Origin: Albula goreensis
Taxonomy: Eukaryota > Chordata > Actinopteri > Albuliformes > Albulidae
Assembly: GCA_022829145.1 (NCBI GenBank)
Contig: CM040741.1
Span: 58,428,547 to 58,492,546 of the forward strand
Direction: 5' to 3'
Length of the DNA stretch: 64,000 nt
Part shown: positions 1 through 13,696 of the stretch, one piece after another
Layout: the number at the start of each line of letters is the position of its first letter
Position numbering within the stretch: the stretch's first letter is position 1
The notes under the pieces: generated by a model
What the model saw: only the letters and a program-made list of their open reading frames with translations
Database searches by the model: none
What the model was told of the DNA's origin: nothing
Position numbers and translations under genes: made by a program

Positions 1-3000
1 AAATATGGATGGGAGGAAAGGAAGTGGGGGGGCCGGGGAGACGCTGCATGAAACAAGCAACAGATTACAGGATTTAAGACGGTGCATGTCAGAAACACGT
101 CTTCTTGGCGTGGGATGTTTACATGAACCCTTGCTGATGGGACCAAACAGAACGATGCTAGGCTAACTTTGCATTCTGTTCCTTCAATAAGGAGATAAAA
201 AACACAATATGAGATTCATTACTGTAGTGTTCTAACCACAAATAACACTTACATGAGTAAGACACATTAAAGGAGCTCATGCGATACTGATGACAAAATG
301 ACAAATGCCAATTTCCTTTTCAATGAACCACAATTAAAGCTTCAGACACTGCAGCTGGAGTGGTGATACCTAATGAGGACTAAGAACTTGAATCATATTT
401 AAATCTACCAGTGAAGTGACATTAAAAAGCCAACATTGTCAGTCTTGGGAAGAATCCATCCATCTGAAAGCCTCCCAACCAGGGTGATTAGACAAGAAGC
501 TAACCTTTGAGGCTGCTCGACACAAATGGTGCTTTTAAACTCAAAATTCAACTCCAAATCACAGTATATGTCACTATATTCAAACTCAGCATTTTAACCA
601 GACATACCACCCGACAGCTCCAATATGTTTGAATGCGTGTCAGTAACAGAGCACTGGAACAGGATAAAGGATAGAAGGGGGAGACTGGGGCCTTTTTAAA
701 CACTGATCAAAACGCACATCAACAAACTGTCAAAGCCAGTGTCCCTCAGTGACCAGTTTCTGCGTTCTATAATGTGCAAGATCTTCCAGTGATGATCTGT
801 CTGGAATACACACTGAGGAGAGGCTAGATCCCAAGGCCTGCCATGGAGCTTTGAGGAAGCTCATCATCACGGACACAGACTATGAAGCAGCTGGCAGCTG
901 GTCCCCATGCCACATGCCCCGTGTGCCCAGCGAGATTAGGAAATGTCAAACACAGTAGCAACTGGAAATCCAATAAAAACCAAACCCATAATTGTGTGCT
1001 GAGCAAAAGATCAAGATGATTATAACCTGCATTGTGCATAATGTTTGAACCGGAAAAGAGTGCATTTGCCTAAAAACAGGATACACTAATACCACATGAT
1101 TACTTACATTTTTTTACTTAATTATGTAATCCTCTTCTGGGACATTAGGCTTGTATTCTTTATGTACACAAAACTATTTAAATTGTCTTGCTATGTATTT
1201 CATGTAGATAAAATGATCGTAAAGATTTATCTATTTTAATATTTATACCCAAATGTCTGTTGTCACCCTAAAGAGTTTATGTTGTGCACAACATGAAAAT
1301 TATAATCTGCGTTATCAATGAGGCTTTGCTGGGAGCTACATTAAATTGCTGCAGATACAGTAGATCATTTTACTTAGATGATATCTCAGCTGATGATGCC
1401 CTGATCCCTGATTCCCATTCACTCTGACGTTACTGACCTAATGAGGTAGCATTGTTCACCATGATAAATAACATCATAAGAATGCCTTATTACAGCTTTC
1501 TTACCCTATTCCATGCCAATCCCTTTCAACTGTTCAACTGTACATTTCAGAAAAGCATGCACTAATCAATACATCAGCAAAACGCTTTACCATTTGTATT
1601 ACCAACATAGCAAGTCATGCTTACAGTCAGCTATGCAAGCTGCCATCAAATACATTTACATCTGCATGCTAACAATTGTACCAACTCAAACCAATTTTGT
1701 CCCCTTAGAATGCTAGTATGACAATTATCTCTTTCCAATTTATTGAATATCTATGTAACATTATTCATCTACATATATATCACTAACATGTGGCATCTTA
1801 CAACTTTTGTAACGTTTAGGCAACTTTAAACTTTTATTAGTTTTTCCAATTTCAAATATTAAACATTCTGCAGGTTTCAACTCTTTAGAATTTCTACCAT
1901 TAGCTCCACGACAATATCTTCTGTCATAATTGTTATCATCGTGATTATTGCAACAGTCAATCATCAATCACAATCACGATCTTCATCTTCAGCTACGATA
2001 TTGACTAAAGGAACTGTTTTTTGAGGACAGTGGAGGTAGGCTTCACTATTTCTGAAACAATATATAAACTGGAATGTGTCAGTGCAGGAGACTGAGATGC
2101 AGTGTAGGAGAAAAACTGTACAGCTGTCAGTAGCACTTGGACCTCTCAATAAAGGGAGGTTTTTATGACAACAGCAGCTCAGCGGCTGATAAAGGACTGA
2201 AGCCTTGGTGAGTTTTCCTCCACTCATAACATGCACAGAGATTTGCTGAATTTGCAGATGCTTTGGAAATACCTTCATTTCCATGAACTGCAGAGGGCCA
2301 TGTCACTGCAGTAAGCATGTTACTATGCATTCATTTGCTGCAGAAGGGAGGAAAGCTTGCCTGGGAAAGGCTGCTGAGCATTGCTGGAGAGTGCACAGAT
2401 TTCTGTTGTTACTCAGCACTTACTGACCAATTAAAACATTTCATTACACAGTTAACTCATCTCACCTAGTTTCTTGGGTTTGAACTGGTTTTGGAATTTC
2501 AGATGGAAACACAAACCTGCATACACTGTGGCCCTTGAGTGTCAGAATCAATGACTGATGTAGAGTGTGCAGGGTTAGGAGTGCGGCACCACTCTTTATT
2601 AGCTCAGCCATTCGACAGGAGTAACTCTCACAAAGTTGCTAGTGAGACGGCTTGTGGAGCACAGAGAGAGCCTCAAAGCCACAGCTGCACTTACAAGTAA
2701 ACAAAAGCAGAGCATTACTGGTCTTCCCTCTCTGGGTGACCTACCATAGCCTGGGACAGTGTTCTCCTGAACTGAGCAGCACTGAAAGGCAGCCTGAAGA
2801 AATCTCGACCTTATGACAGTAGACAGACAGATGGCTGATGCACTGTTTCTTATAATGTCATCAGCGCTAAGAAAAATGGACAATCATCACCTGGGACACC
2901 GGAAGAGCCATCCAAGCACTGAGGCACTGATTATGAAGAGGTGGACAAGAGGTTGCGGCTGACCGAGTTTACTTGGTATTGTGTTCATGTTCCCACTCCC

Positions 3001-3674
3001 TAACTAAATCACCAGAATTTTCTGGATCAGAAAACAAAGGATGCAGGTTGTGAACATGACTTTATGTTTCAACATCCCAAGACCCAATCAGAGGGGACAC
3101 TCTGCGACTCCAGGAGACACACAGTCGAAATCCTTCATCAGAAAAAACACACATTGGCAAAAAACCAAATAAATACAAGTCTGCACAAAAACGCCTAAAA
3201 TGAGAAATTGAAAGCAAATTGTAAAATGACATGGTGCTTCATGCAGATGAGGGAGAGGCCAAAGAGAAATGATAGAAATGCTCTGGAGGAATATCGGAGA
3301 GACAAAGCAAAAGTGACAACTGGGCCGTTGATGTTGTGGAAAAATAATGAGGACGGCTGCTCAAAACAGGCTGGGGCGGCAAAACATCTCCTGTGAGTCC
3401 AAGATACATATATACCCCCAGAGACATTTTGTTCTGAAAGGCAGACTGACAGAACATTGTGAGCAACACCAGCAGTTTACCTCCCCCTGAAAATATGGAG
3501 AAATATGGTTTTCCTCCCTCAATATGTAGTGATTGGGCATCCAGTAACCATTGCACCAACAATACCAGATGCTTTTTTTCTCCTGAGACTTTTGTTTATC
3601 TGATTGCTACCTTTAGCACAATGCCCATGTTTATGTTTATGCATGTTTGACTGTGAATCTTATTTTTGCTTACC

Positions 3675-3859
3675 ATGTCTGCTCAGTTCTGTTGAATTAA
3701 CCATGAAGATTTTTTTTTTTTTTTTTTTTTACCTATGTTTGCTGTGTTTATCAAAACCACTCAAACCAATTGCACTGTGTTTATGATAACATTTTTGCTT
3801 TAGGGCTTTCCATCATTTATGTTTTATAAGTAATCATGTTTGCTCAGTTCTGCTGAATT
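3675..3859. repeat. Short direct duplication flanking a poly-T run
   Basis: Bases 3675-3699 and 3835-3859 are near-identical 25-mers (both contain TGCTCAGTTCTG followed by T/C TGAATT). Between them lies a T21 run at 3710-3730. The arrangement could be a small local duplication or the remains of a retroposed sequence with a poly-T tract. No target-site duplication or internal promoter could be recognised. Confidence 0.45.
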
Positions 3860-6800
3860 TTAGACATTCCTTCTCCACAATTTTGTTTTGGTGATAAGTA
3901 ATGGCTATCTATAAACTGCACTGTGTTGGTTTCTAGCTTGTTTGTTACTTTGACTGAGTCATCCATGAATGAAATTATAAGTTAAAAGACAGTACAGGTT
4001 ATTGATAAAAGTCACCATGAATGTTTTTTTTTTATAGAATCAGGGACTTAAACTAATTGGCACCTCCTGATCAATAAACAGGGGCTATCCTTGATTTTGA
4101 GTTAAACTTGGCCGATCATGCACCGCCATGGTAAGCCAGAGACAACGATAACAAACTCATGAATCAATATGAGAATGTCAGTACACTGTAGCCGAGTGTG
4201 TAAGCAGAATGATCCACCCAGAAGCCCCTGGTATTTTATTTTACTGTTCTTGTAAAATTTTGACATCACTGTACTTCTGATTGGGAATTTATTGCAGACA
4301 TTTTAACGTGTCCTCTACCTTTTGTACAAATCACCTTTGAAAATCTATGTGCACATCTTTTAGAAAATTAGTTTCAAGCATCATAGCTTGGAATCAAGGC
4401 TAAAGCCACATTTTTATATTCCTTAAGATAAACATGTGGCATTAAAAGATGCATTTAGTCTTGCACAAGATTCAAAAAGTACAACCTTAAAAACCTCTTT
4501 TTAAATTTACAAATTAAAAAAAACCTTTTTGCACAGATGCTGATGTTTCTATCAATAAAAAACACATTCTAATTCTAACTGAAACCGTTGGTAAGCAACA
4601 AATACAACTGATTACAATATCAACTCCAAACCATGTACATTTTTATATTTCATTACATATCACCATTTTTGAACTTCACATGTAAAGACTGTATGAAACA
4701 AGCAGTAAACAAAAATGTTTCAGGAGCATTAAAACCTTTTCGGCACAGTTCATATTTGAACACATATAAAACACATATTGAATGCAGTATCTTTTTTTAC
4801 TCTGAACATCATTCCGTTTAGTGTCATGCACATGTTTTCCCCCATTGAGTAATTGGGACATTTTATTACATTTTCAAATCTCATATGCTGGCAGAGTTAA
4901 GGATGACCGAACAGAGAAATATCATCCCACACAACAGTGCGCCTGCTGAAAGCTGATCATTTTCCTAAAGCCACTGATTACTGTGATAGCTTTGCATGAT
5001 GGCACTCCAGCACTTTGCCTCAATGAAATGCTGTAATACTCTAAAGCCCTTTCCCTCAACAAAACTAAGCTTAAGAATATCTTATGCTACCACATTAGCA
5101 CCCAGCTTTGCCCTCACAAGATGGCAATGACAGCTAGTTGTAATGAAAGATGTTATTGTGTCACTAATTTCAAACTATGTGGCAACATAAATGCAAGATG
5201 GTGATGATCACGATCATCCCTACTAAAATTATCTACTTCATATACTATAGAAAATATACTGCACACTATTTACAGTAATTGTTAGTGAAATCCTTTTCTG
5301 AGTTTCGTTTTCCTGAACAGGGATTTTACTGTCAACGCTTTCAAACCAGGGCTTTCAACGCTCTTGTATAAGTACAGTATGCACTCTGAAAAACACACCT
5401 AACCATTCCAAAAGACAAGCAACCCTCCAAAGACAAGAAATCCACTGGGATTTTTTGGGACTATGTCCTCTTGCCAAAATTTTAAAAAAGTGTTCTGTGG
5501 GAGCAATAAAGTGTACTAAGTAGATGACCCTAATGAGGCACACTGATAAATGCACAGTTTGTTCAACCGAACACATCCCCTTTTTTCTGTTTTCAGACAA
5601 CAATCCTTGGTGCTCTCCAATTCAGCCACAAACCATTAATGACATTTCATATTTGATTTCACATAGACCTCTATTCTCAATTTTGTGGTGAAAAATATAC
5701 CAAGTGGGTCAAGGAGGGAAAAGCAAACATCTGAACGTTTGACAGGTAGGTCATCGACAACATTTTCTGATGGGCTGTATAAATATTTACTTCTACCAAG
5801 ATAAACACCAATTTAAGCAAAGGGCGGACTTGCCAGGTTTAATATAAAGCATGCCAACCAACCACTTCTCAATACACTTTCAGGAAACCAGTCAGTGCTT
5901 CAGTTACAAATAAGACCTTCATGAATAGCCTTTCAGTTTATGAGCCAACAGAAACGAGGAAGGGAAAAAAAGAACTGTTCTTACACATTCCCATTTACTT
6001 TTCAGTGCTAAACTTCTGACTGCACAAATATACATGTCAGCGTAATCACACACCTGAGAAAGCAGTGCTGAAAAAGCCACTCTCTGCAGGGCAAGGTGTT
6101 TATAAAATATAAACTGAATATAATATCTCCCCCATAGTGACTGGAGCCTTATTAAAAGTTGAAATGAATACATTTTATCTTATAATACTTTTAAATAAAT
6201 CATTAATCAAATGTGGGTGGATTTTTTAATTTTTATAGAGTTACTGTCGTTTAGTATCTGCTGGACCTCTTTGCCAGGTCATTATTGTAAATGTAAATAT
6301 GTTCTGTATCAATTAATTTTATGGTTGCATAATTATATAGTTTTTACTATGTTAGTGAGTGTTTCTTGATGAGTTTATGTTTTGAGAAAGCCAAACACTA
6401 TATTCAGTTCACAGAGACTGAGCAGTCGTTCAGTGTGGTGAGGGATCTCTTATAATACAGGCATCCATTTTGTGGGAATCAAAGAAAATTATAACCAAGG
6501 AATACAAAGCTAATTTAGGTGGCCAGGTGCAAAACATTTTTCCACGCTGCTGACAGACTCCAGTCTGGCTTTATGAAACACCAAATGAAAAGCACCACCC
6601 AAGTTCCATAACCGGACCTAAACATCAATGAAACTTTATGGCAAGTTCTGCATTGTAGAGTGTGGAGTACATTGCCACTTCATCTCTCAAAGAACTGAAG
6701 TCTTTCTGAATAAATGGCCTATTATCCCACTAGACACAGTTCAGAAGTCACTGTTATAATGGCAAAGGGTGGCCCAACTCCTTCTTAGTTAAAAGAAAAA

Positions 6801-7950
6801 AAAATATTTTTTATAAAATATTGCTTTTCCATATTGTCTAACCTGTATTTCTGTAATTCCCCACAGCTAAGATTTAAATATCTAATGATGCATATTTATA
6901 AGCAATATTTTTATGCAATTATATTAGGTAACAACTTGAGTAATTGGAAAACTCTGCAGGAGCAGGACTAAAATAAACTGGTTCATTCCACCAAGTTATT
7001 TTGGATTCATTTTCCACTTCCTTTTTGGACAACATACATCTCAAAATAAAGCATTCAAGTAAGCAGTATGTATCTATCCAACCTTACCAGGTGAAAACAA
7101 GTAATTGACAGGTAACACTGCAGGGGGAGAGAATAATTAAATAAATAAGTACCTTTTACCAAGTGATTTTGCAGTAAATGCATTCTTGTGCAAGCATACA
7201 AATCTTACAAGCTAAACTCATCTGTAATCAATTGGTATCACAGTGGGAGGAGGTCTGCAAAATAAAAGGTATCTCTTACCAAATAACTCTAAAGCAGTTA
7301 CCAATATTTTGTTGCACTGACTATATGTAACCCTAAATTAACATATTGAGATATGCTGCACTTACCTATCCTTCCTTGACAGGTAATCACATTAGTAATT
7401 AACAAGATACACTAGAGGAAAATAAATGTAGAGGTATGAGACTATTTTTACATAACTTCAAAGAAATGGACAGGACAAATATAAGACATATGCATAAAAT
7501 CTATATTTAAAAGTAAATAACACCATTGAAGATAAGTGCATTTATCTTTGGATTTCTATATTAGAGGCCTCTCAGAGCAATATACTTGCAAATTACAGCA
7601 GTAATTACAACTGGGGCTAATTTGTGCTATTGAATTTACCAATCATATGTAAACAGAACTCCCAAAGAAGGCCATATTTAGCATTTCTATTCTTAATATA
7701 TAATCTTCCTGGGTGAGTGTGCCCTACCCAATTCCACTCACCACCAAGACATTATAAGGGTGTGTGCTCAGGCAAAATGTGCACACTTACTTCCCAAGGT
7801 ACCTCAGAAGCTGGGGTTAAGAGCTTCTGATCTATCATGTGGGGAACAGATGGCTAAAAACAGAGATCATAAATCTATACCTATTACAGATACTCAGTGA
7901 GCGGGCACTCAGTCAGTAGGGTTTTAAAATGTAGGCTCTATAGTAAAAAT

Positions 7951-7982
7951 ACATGATACAATGTTACAATATTGATATATAT

Positions 7983-8013
<31 letters not shown>

Positions 8014-8084
8014 CACTACAATGATATAATGTTACTATATTATATTATATTATTCAATAACAATGATATAATGTTACTATATTA
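7951..8084. repeat. AT microsatellite with a 41-bp tandem repeat
   Basis: A pure (AT)n tract at 7987-8013 is followed by two exact 25-base copies of a unit beginning ACAATGATATAATG (8019-8043 and 8060-8084), a period of 41 bases. A diverged third copy (GATACAATGTTACAATATTG) lies just upstream at about 7954. This is a small AT-rich minisatellite in intron 3, probably length-polymorphic. Confidence 0.8.
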
Positions 8085-8439
8085 AAAAAAAAGAAAAAAC
8101 ATTTCATCATGGTACACATGCACCTCAAAATGAGGCTTGCAAAAACAATCATTTAAAATGTAAAAAAATAATAAATACAATAGGGCCATCAAAAATAATA
8201 ACATTATATGTAGAACCATGTCTCAGATACAAATATATTAATATCAATTGATCTTCTTTGAACACAACAAATTTAATTTGCACCTCCCCTCCACTATTAA
8301 TGCACAGTAGACAGTAAACTCCAAGTGTGGCTACCATCTGCAGTTATTCTCACAACTATGAGTATCCAGAGAGTACAATGACCTATGTAGGCTAAATATC
8401 ACCCTTTTCTACCACTGAACACAGACAGAAGCCTGTGTT

Positions 8440-9345
8440 GACTATTAGCAAGCATGCATTTTCCCACTGGAAAACATCGCTACGGGAGGTGAGAGACAAC
8501 ACATCCATACTGGTGAAGCATTTCCTTGTGCACAACAGAGGTCAATGGCGGTGACATTTTGCGAAACCTGAGCTTTCCGCTCCATTGGGAGCTTGGCCAG
8601 AGTGCTTTACCTCATACATCCTCCTGCTCCGCAAGTACCCCCCCAGGTGAAACTTGCATACTCATTAAATACAAGAAAAACTCTACATGCAACCACCTCA
8701 TTTCACTCACAAGGTGATCTTGTGGGAAAACCACTCATGACAAGTATGTGCGGGAGCCTGAAATATGTGAGGAAAACACATTCAAATCATTAATTAGACC
8801 CCAGAAATACACACAGGGGAGGAGGTTGGGCTTACATGGCCAAATTCCTCATTTGGTTTTAATCACAGAATCCAAACCCCCCATGTCCCCCTCTCAGATC
8901 CCAAGCGATCCGCTCTGCTCCCTGGCCTCTTTTAATCGCTGCAAACCTCATGTAGCCTTCCTGAAAGCCAACAAATCATGTGGAAGAGACATTAATTTTC
9001 AAAGGGACCGTCACAAGCCATTTATCCCCCCAAATCTCTACCTGCATCCTGCACACCGTGTTTTCATTAAGGACGCACAGTCATGGACTGGCCTCTGTGA
9101 TTTCCCTCCAGCCCTCCAGTGCCCCACGCGAAAGCAGAGCCGGCTTCCTACTGTCATGGAAACCACATTGTGGAGTTCAAGGTTAAACTATTGGCTGAAA
9201 CTGCTAGGTGTCACAGCACAGACTCTGAGCCGCATTATGTACCAGCTCATAAATGACACAACAAGGTCAGAGGCAGGTACTCAGCAGCTCTCTGTTTTAA
9301 TAGTCCCAGTCAATAATTTCTATTTCAAAGACTTTATCAGATGAT
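8440..9345. promoter_or_regulatory. Candidate conserved intronic element (low confidence)
   Basis: This stretch is visibly less AT-rich than its surroundings and keeps several CpG dinucleotides (for example CACGCGAAAGC near 9127 and GAGCCGCATT near 9227). A plus-strand open frame of 198 codons (8748-9344) covers most of it. It begins with GTG rather than ATG, has no recognisable domain and is not flanked by splice sites that I can defend, so I read the openness as a by-product of composition. A conserved non-coding element or an unannotated antisense transcript are possible; neither is shown by the sequence alone. Confidence 0.25.
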
Positions 9346-12300
9346 TGGGGGCATTGTTAGTCAATTACTAACCCCATGAGTTTGGCACGGATAAACAAGG
9401 TTGAACTCTCACCTCCTTTTCCGCAGCAATAGCTCAAGAATGTTATTTTTCACTCTCGGGATACAGGGAACACTGCTGATCATATGACAGATATGAAAGA
9501 CTGGCCCCACGACGATTGCTTCTCGTGCAAGGGTCAAAAGCCAGTTGGAGAACAAGTGGGCACTATCATGTGAGCACTTAACCCCTTCAAGAGTGTAATC
9601 CTTCCCAAATATCACATATGTTTCAGCCTGTTTTACAACAGTTGAAATATTGATCCACAGATAATACAGCCTAATAACTTGTGCAACGATAAATGGAATT
9701 TCAAAGAATGGATTAACAGGTTTTACATAGGACATTTTATTACTTTCAAGGATCTCATAACACTTACTGCAAGATGGGGCAGCTCTACCCATATCTAGCT
9801 CTCACAGAGGCACACACAACAGCCATCTTTCCACCAGAATGCTCGGCACACATCAAGTCAGCATAGGGGTTATTTACTCGCTTAAAAAGGAATGATTATG
9901 TGACCAAACCAAAGCCAGACTGGGAATGTGGGCAGCACACTGGGGAAAACCCCTGAGCTTTGAAATATGTGCAAAGGGATTTTTTTTTAATCAGGACATC
10001 AGTCCAATGTTTCATACGAAACACACATGGCACCTTTTCCCTGTCACTGTTATAAGCCATTTTTTTCCTATATGGTCCAGAAGGACAACTGCCCCCTGCT
10101 GGTAAGCCAATGTCATACTCAGAGGCAATATCATACTCTTGCCTTATGTGGGCAAGGAAATGTGACAAGAGTGGCACAGCTGCTGATTCCACCACCTAAA
10201 GCCAATTGATTACTATGGTACTGCCCAATTTCACTTCTAAAAATTTAAACAGCACCTTTTCTACATTATCCCCCTTAACCATGCTCTTCAGGATTTATAC
10301 TGTAAGCAATACATTTAATCATTTATATTTGATAAATGATATGCACAGGCAACATTGCATTACATTGAGCTGGGACAATTGTATGAATAAAATATGCAGA
10401 GAATTACAAATTCTGCTGCTCTGCATAATTCTCTAGGTTCTCAACTTGACATTTATTGGCAAAAAGCTCGTTTTATACATCCTACAAGAAACTAAAACTG
10501 TGCAGATTTCATATCCCTGCAGAACTGGACTCTAAGGCATAAATGGGCCATCTCCTTGCTTTTGTTTTTCTACTTGGTTTTTTGCCTTGTTCTTGATATT
10601 ACACTTGCACTGAAATTTGCACATACATAGATCCTTTATGTCTTTTGAAAAGAACTGTTTTTATCCATGCCAGTAGCTAAGCAAGAAAATCACATTATGT
10701 AAAACTGCATATTAACTGGAAGATACATGTCCAAGTTTTAAATTGGTACCAGCAATTATGCAATTTCCAATGTGCAAGTCTTTATTTGCACATTTCCAAA
10801 CATTCCTTGTTAAATCATAAACGACTGTTTACCAACAGAAAAACACGTTCTTTGCCACCCATGCTTCCTGGAGGTTATTTTCAAGACCAGTAGACTTTAT
10901 TCATAAACTAAATTATAAGTTCAAATTATATGAAAAAGGTCATTAGTTCCAAAAATAACTAGAAGAATTACAAGGTTTTTGTTTACTGTGATATTGCAAA
11001 ACAGTCATTTTTTAATTGAGAGAACGTCTGAAACTGTGTAGAGACCATACAGACCAGCAGTAATCTGTGAATGCACTGGCGATGAAGGTGGTTCACAACT
11101 GTGAAATTTTATACCATTGAAAACTACTTCCATTTTGTCACTATAAACCTTCATTTAAAGGACTTACTAATAAAATAAGCAATAATTGGGATCTCACATG
11201 AACAATTTTTACTACAATGGCTTTCCAAACATCTCCTTTTCAGAGAACTGCTGTTTTCTTTTGCAAGCTGTTTGTTTTTGTTCTGATTCTTCTTTCAATT
11301 TACTTATGACTTACCTTTATTGTCCCTTATTCCCTTATTGTATGCCTTTTTAATTGTTCCTGTGACTTGTCTAATTTGATACTTGTCTAGTTTTGATAGT
11401 TTCATATTGAGAGACATTGTGACTTATGTAGGGTTAAGGTTGGTTGTTTGTCATTACAGCTTAAAACTGATAATGCATACTGAAATGCTACTTTTGGTTC
11501 CATACCGTGTTCAGTCACCCAGTCAGTCTGTAACTCGGAAGATTCATATCTCTGAGGTTCTATGGTGCAATGAATATTAGAGGATGAGCCACAAGGGCAT
11601 CTATAATATTAACTCCATTCATTTATAGAGATAATGGCATCCCTAAATGCCCAGCCTTTGCCTGCACATAAAAGGTGTGGGCTACACTGTGCAAAAAGTG
11701 CACTTAAACACAAAAAACTCCATATCACATTTTCAGTGCTCAAATAACAGGATATACTAAGAATTTTTAAGGGCATTAGTTCTCTTACATTTTGAAAATA
11801 AAAAAATCCACCACAATAGATTAAAACAATTCCCCACACTCACGCTTGCATGTACACATGCATGTGAGATTACGTTGTACTGTCCGCAGAGAGCTGCAGC
11901 ACGGAATGACTGAGGAGCTAAGAGTGTGGGACGATCTCAGGTTGTACAGTGAGTACAAGAGCCACAACAGACCACATTTCTCAAGAGTGCTCACTGTGTG
12001 CATGAGAGCCTCACTTTTTAGTATACCACCAGCTTTCAAATCAATACCACATGTCCATTTTCTATGATGTACAGCAGAGGGCTTAACTTCACAACTCAAA
12101 GACTGGCTCAACTGACCTCATGAAAATGCTTAATATTCCCTAAATGACACAGCTGTGGTGCAGGTATCGACTTAGCTCTCTCTGTGGCTTCTTACTGGTA
12201 TGTCATTATGCAATTCTACTGCTTTGAACTAAAACCTACTGTATTAATCCTATGCAAATGTGTAGTAAATCATCCAAAGATACACTATCACAAAACAGAA

Positions 12301-13690
12301 TCAGATTTTTGTCTTAGGATTGATCATAAGAACAGGTTTCCCAAATACTGAAATAATGGGTATTCTTTCTGACCTTATTTTAAAAATCTGTTTATGGAAA
12401 ATGCATTATTATATTATATATATATTATAGATGTGCATACCTGACCCATTTCATGATGGTATTTTTACATCAATATATGATTTGCCTTTAATACTCGAAA
12501 AAAAGCTTATTTCAAAAGCCACTGTCGTCTTGAAAATTATATATCTCCAATAACCAGTCTTCTGCTAGATATCCTTCTCTGGGTATCAATGTTCAACATT
12601 CCCACCTGCTAATGTACACTACAATACAATCAATACAGCTGGGCCCAAACACTCACATCTACCAATACAGTATGCACTGCACAGCAGACAGATCAAAGCA
12701 TTATAAACATAACAGTATATGGCAAGTCATGCTGAGCTTACATTTCTCATTAGAAAAATACATGGGTTTTCCCACAGAAATATATGATCAACACGTCAGT
12801 AAAAACATGAAAAAACAAAATCTGGCATTAGCAGAAAAAAATGTCATGTTCACCAAAAATATTCAAGGTATTTTATGTATATTCAACTCATATATAAGTA
12901 GACAAACATTTCAGCTAACAAGAAGTAGATATAAAATGCAATTTAAAGGCTTCTTTGACCATTTTAATTGTAGCAAAGACAGATCTGTCAAGCATGAAAG
13001 CATGACAGTAAGTCAAGGATTTGGATGGTGATTAGGCAGAATGAGAGTCCTCCTCCCTTTTCCCTAGGGAGCAGGAATGCAATCTAACTGAGCCCAGGGC
13101 TTCCAATTCCCCTTCATTGAAACAGGCCAGATTCATTAGACTTCTGGCTGCTGCCCAGCTTCTTTTAACTCAGGGAGAAGGGCTGCACAGGGTCCATATA
13201 CAAAAAATAAATCAAAATGTGTAAATAATATAGCAAAGAGATTACCAGCAGGTTCAAGAAAAATGGATGAAAATGAATGATACAGCTGTCCTCATCCATG
13301 CATTATATTTCATCAGGCCAGAGCTGATGAATTTAGAATATGTACTGTGTATTGATTCCAGGCTTGTATACCTACATACTCCACAAATGCATGCCCATTT
13401 TACCCAGTGAAACTGCAACCCAAGCAGCCTAAAATGGTACAACATCTATAGAGTGAGGCTGAGATCAATACCCAATGAAAAAAAGCACCATATTTTAATT
13501 TCAGGGACTGTAAAATATATTATAATTATCCTTAATGTTATTCATGAAGATTAAATAGTCTTATAAATCAAAAATTAATATCTTTAAATTTAAAATAAGG
13601 TGGATAGATACACCCATAAAATATTTCTTCAGTACCCTAATGACAATTTAACAGATGTCTGAAAACTTCAAAATAAGAACTTTCAGAATT

Positions 13691-13696
13691 CTTACC
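13691..13696 (-). other. ash1l: Splice donor of ash1l giant exon
   Basis: On the minus strand the exon ends TTGGAAG and the intron begins GTAAGAATTC, a near-perfect match to the U1 consensus. The last exon base is 13696. The exon ends after the first base of a codon (phase 1), following the residues SPSLE. Reading through the donor adds 18 codons of unrelated sequence and then a stop, which supports splicing here. Confidence 0.93.

Larger units (their letters stand above)
1..13695 (-). other. ash1l: ash1l intron 3 (5' part; continues past the left edge)
   Basis: This is the intron that follows the giant coding exon. It starts with a canonical donor (GTAAGA) at 13695 and no acceptor-bounded exon resembling the next ASH1L segment (the basic region leading to the AWS/SET domain) was seen on the minus strand, so the intron is at least 13.7 kb. 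The sequence is AT-rich with scattered open frames under 200 codons that show no family resemblance or codon bias. It holds a poly-T run at 3710-3730, an AT microsatellite with a small tandem repeat near 8 kb, and a less AT-rich stretch at about 8440-9345, all listed separately. Elsewhere in it I see nothing that I can name. Confidence 0.85.

Noticed and set aside
12612-13031. 139-codon plus-strand frame in intron 3
   Set aside because: The AT-rich composition yields Lys/Asn/Ile/Tyr-rich translation typical of random intronic sequence.
1-13690. Search for the next ash1l exon leading to the AWS/SET region
   Set aside because: No minus-strand segment with splice sites and the expected basic, Lys-rich conserved sequence was found, so the exon is placed beyond the left edge.
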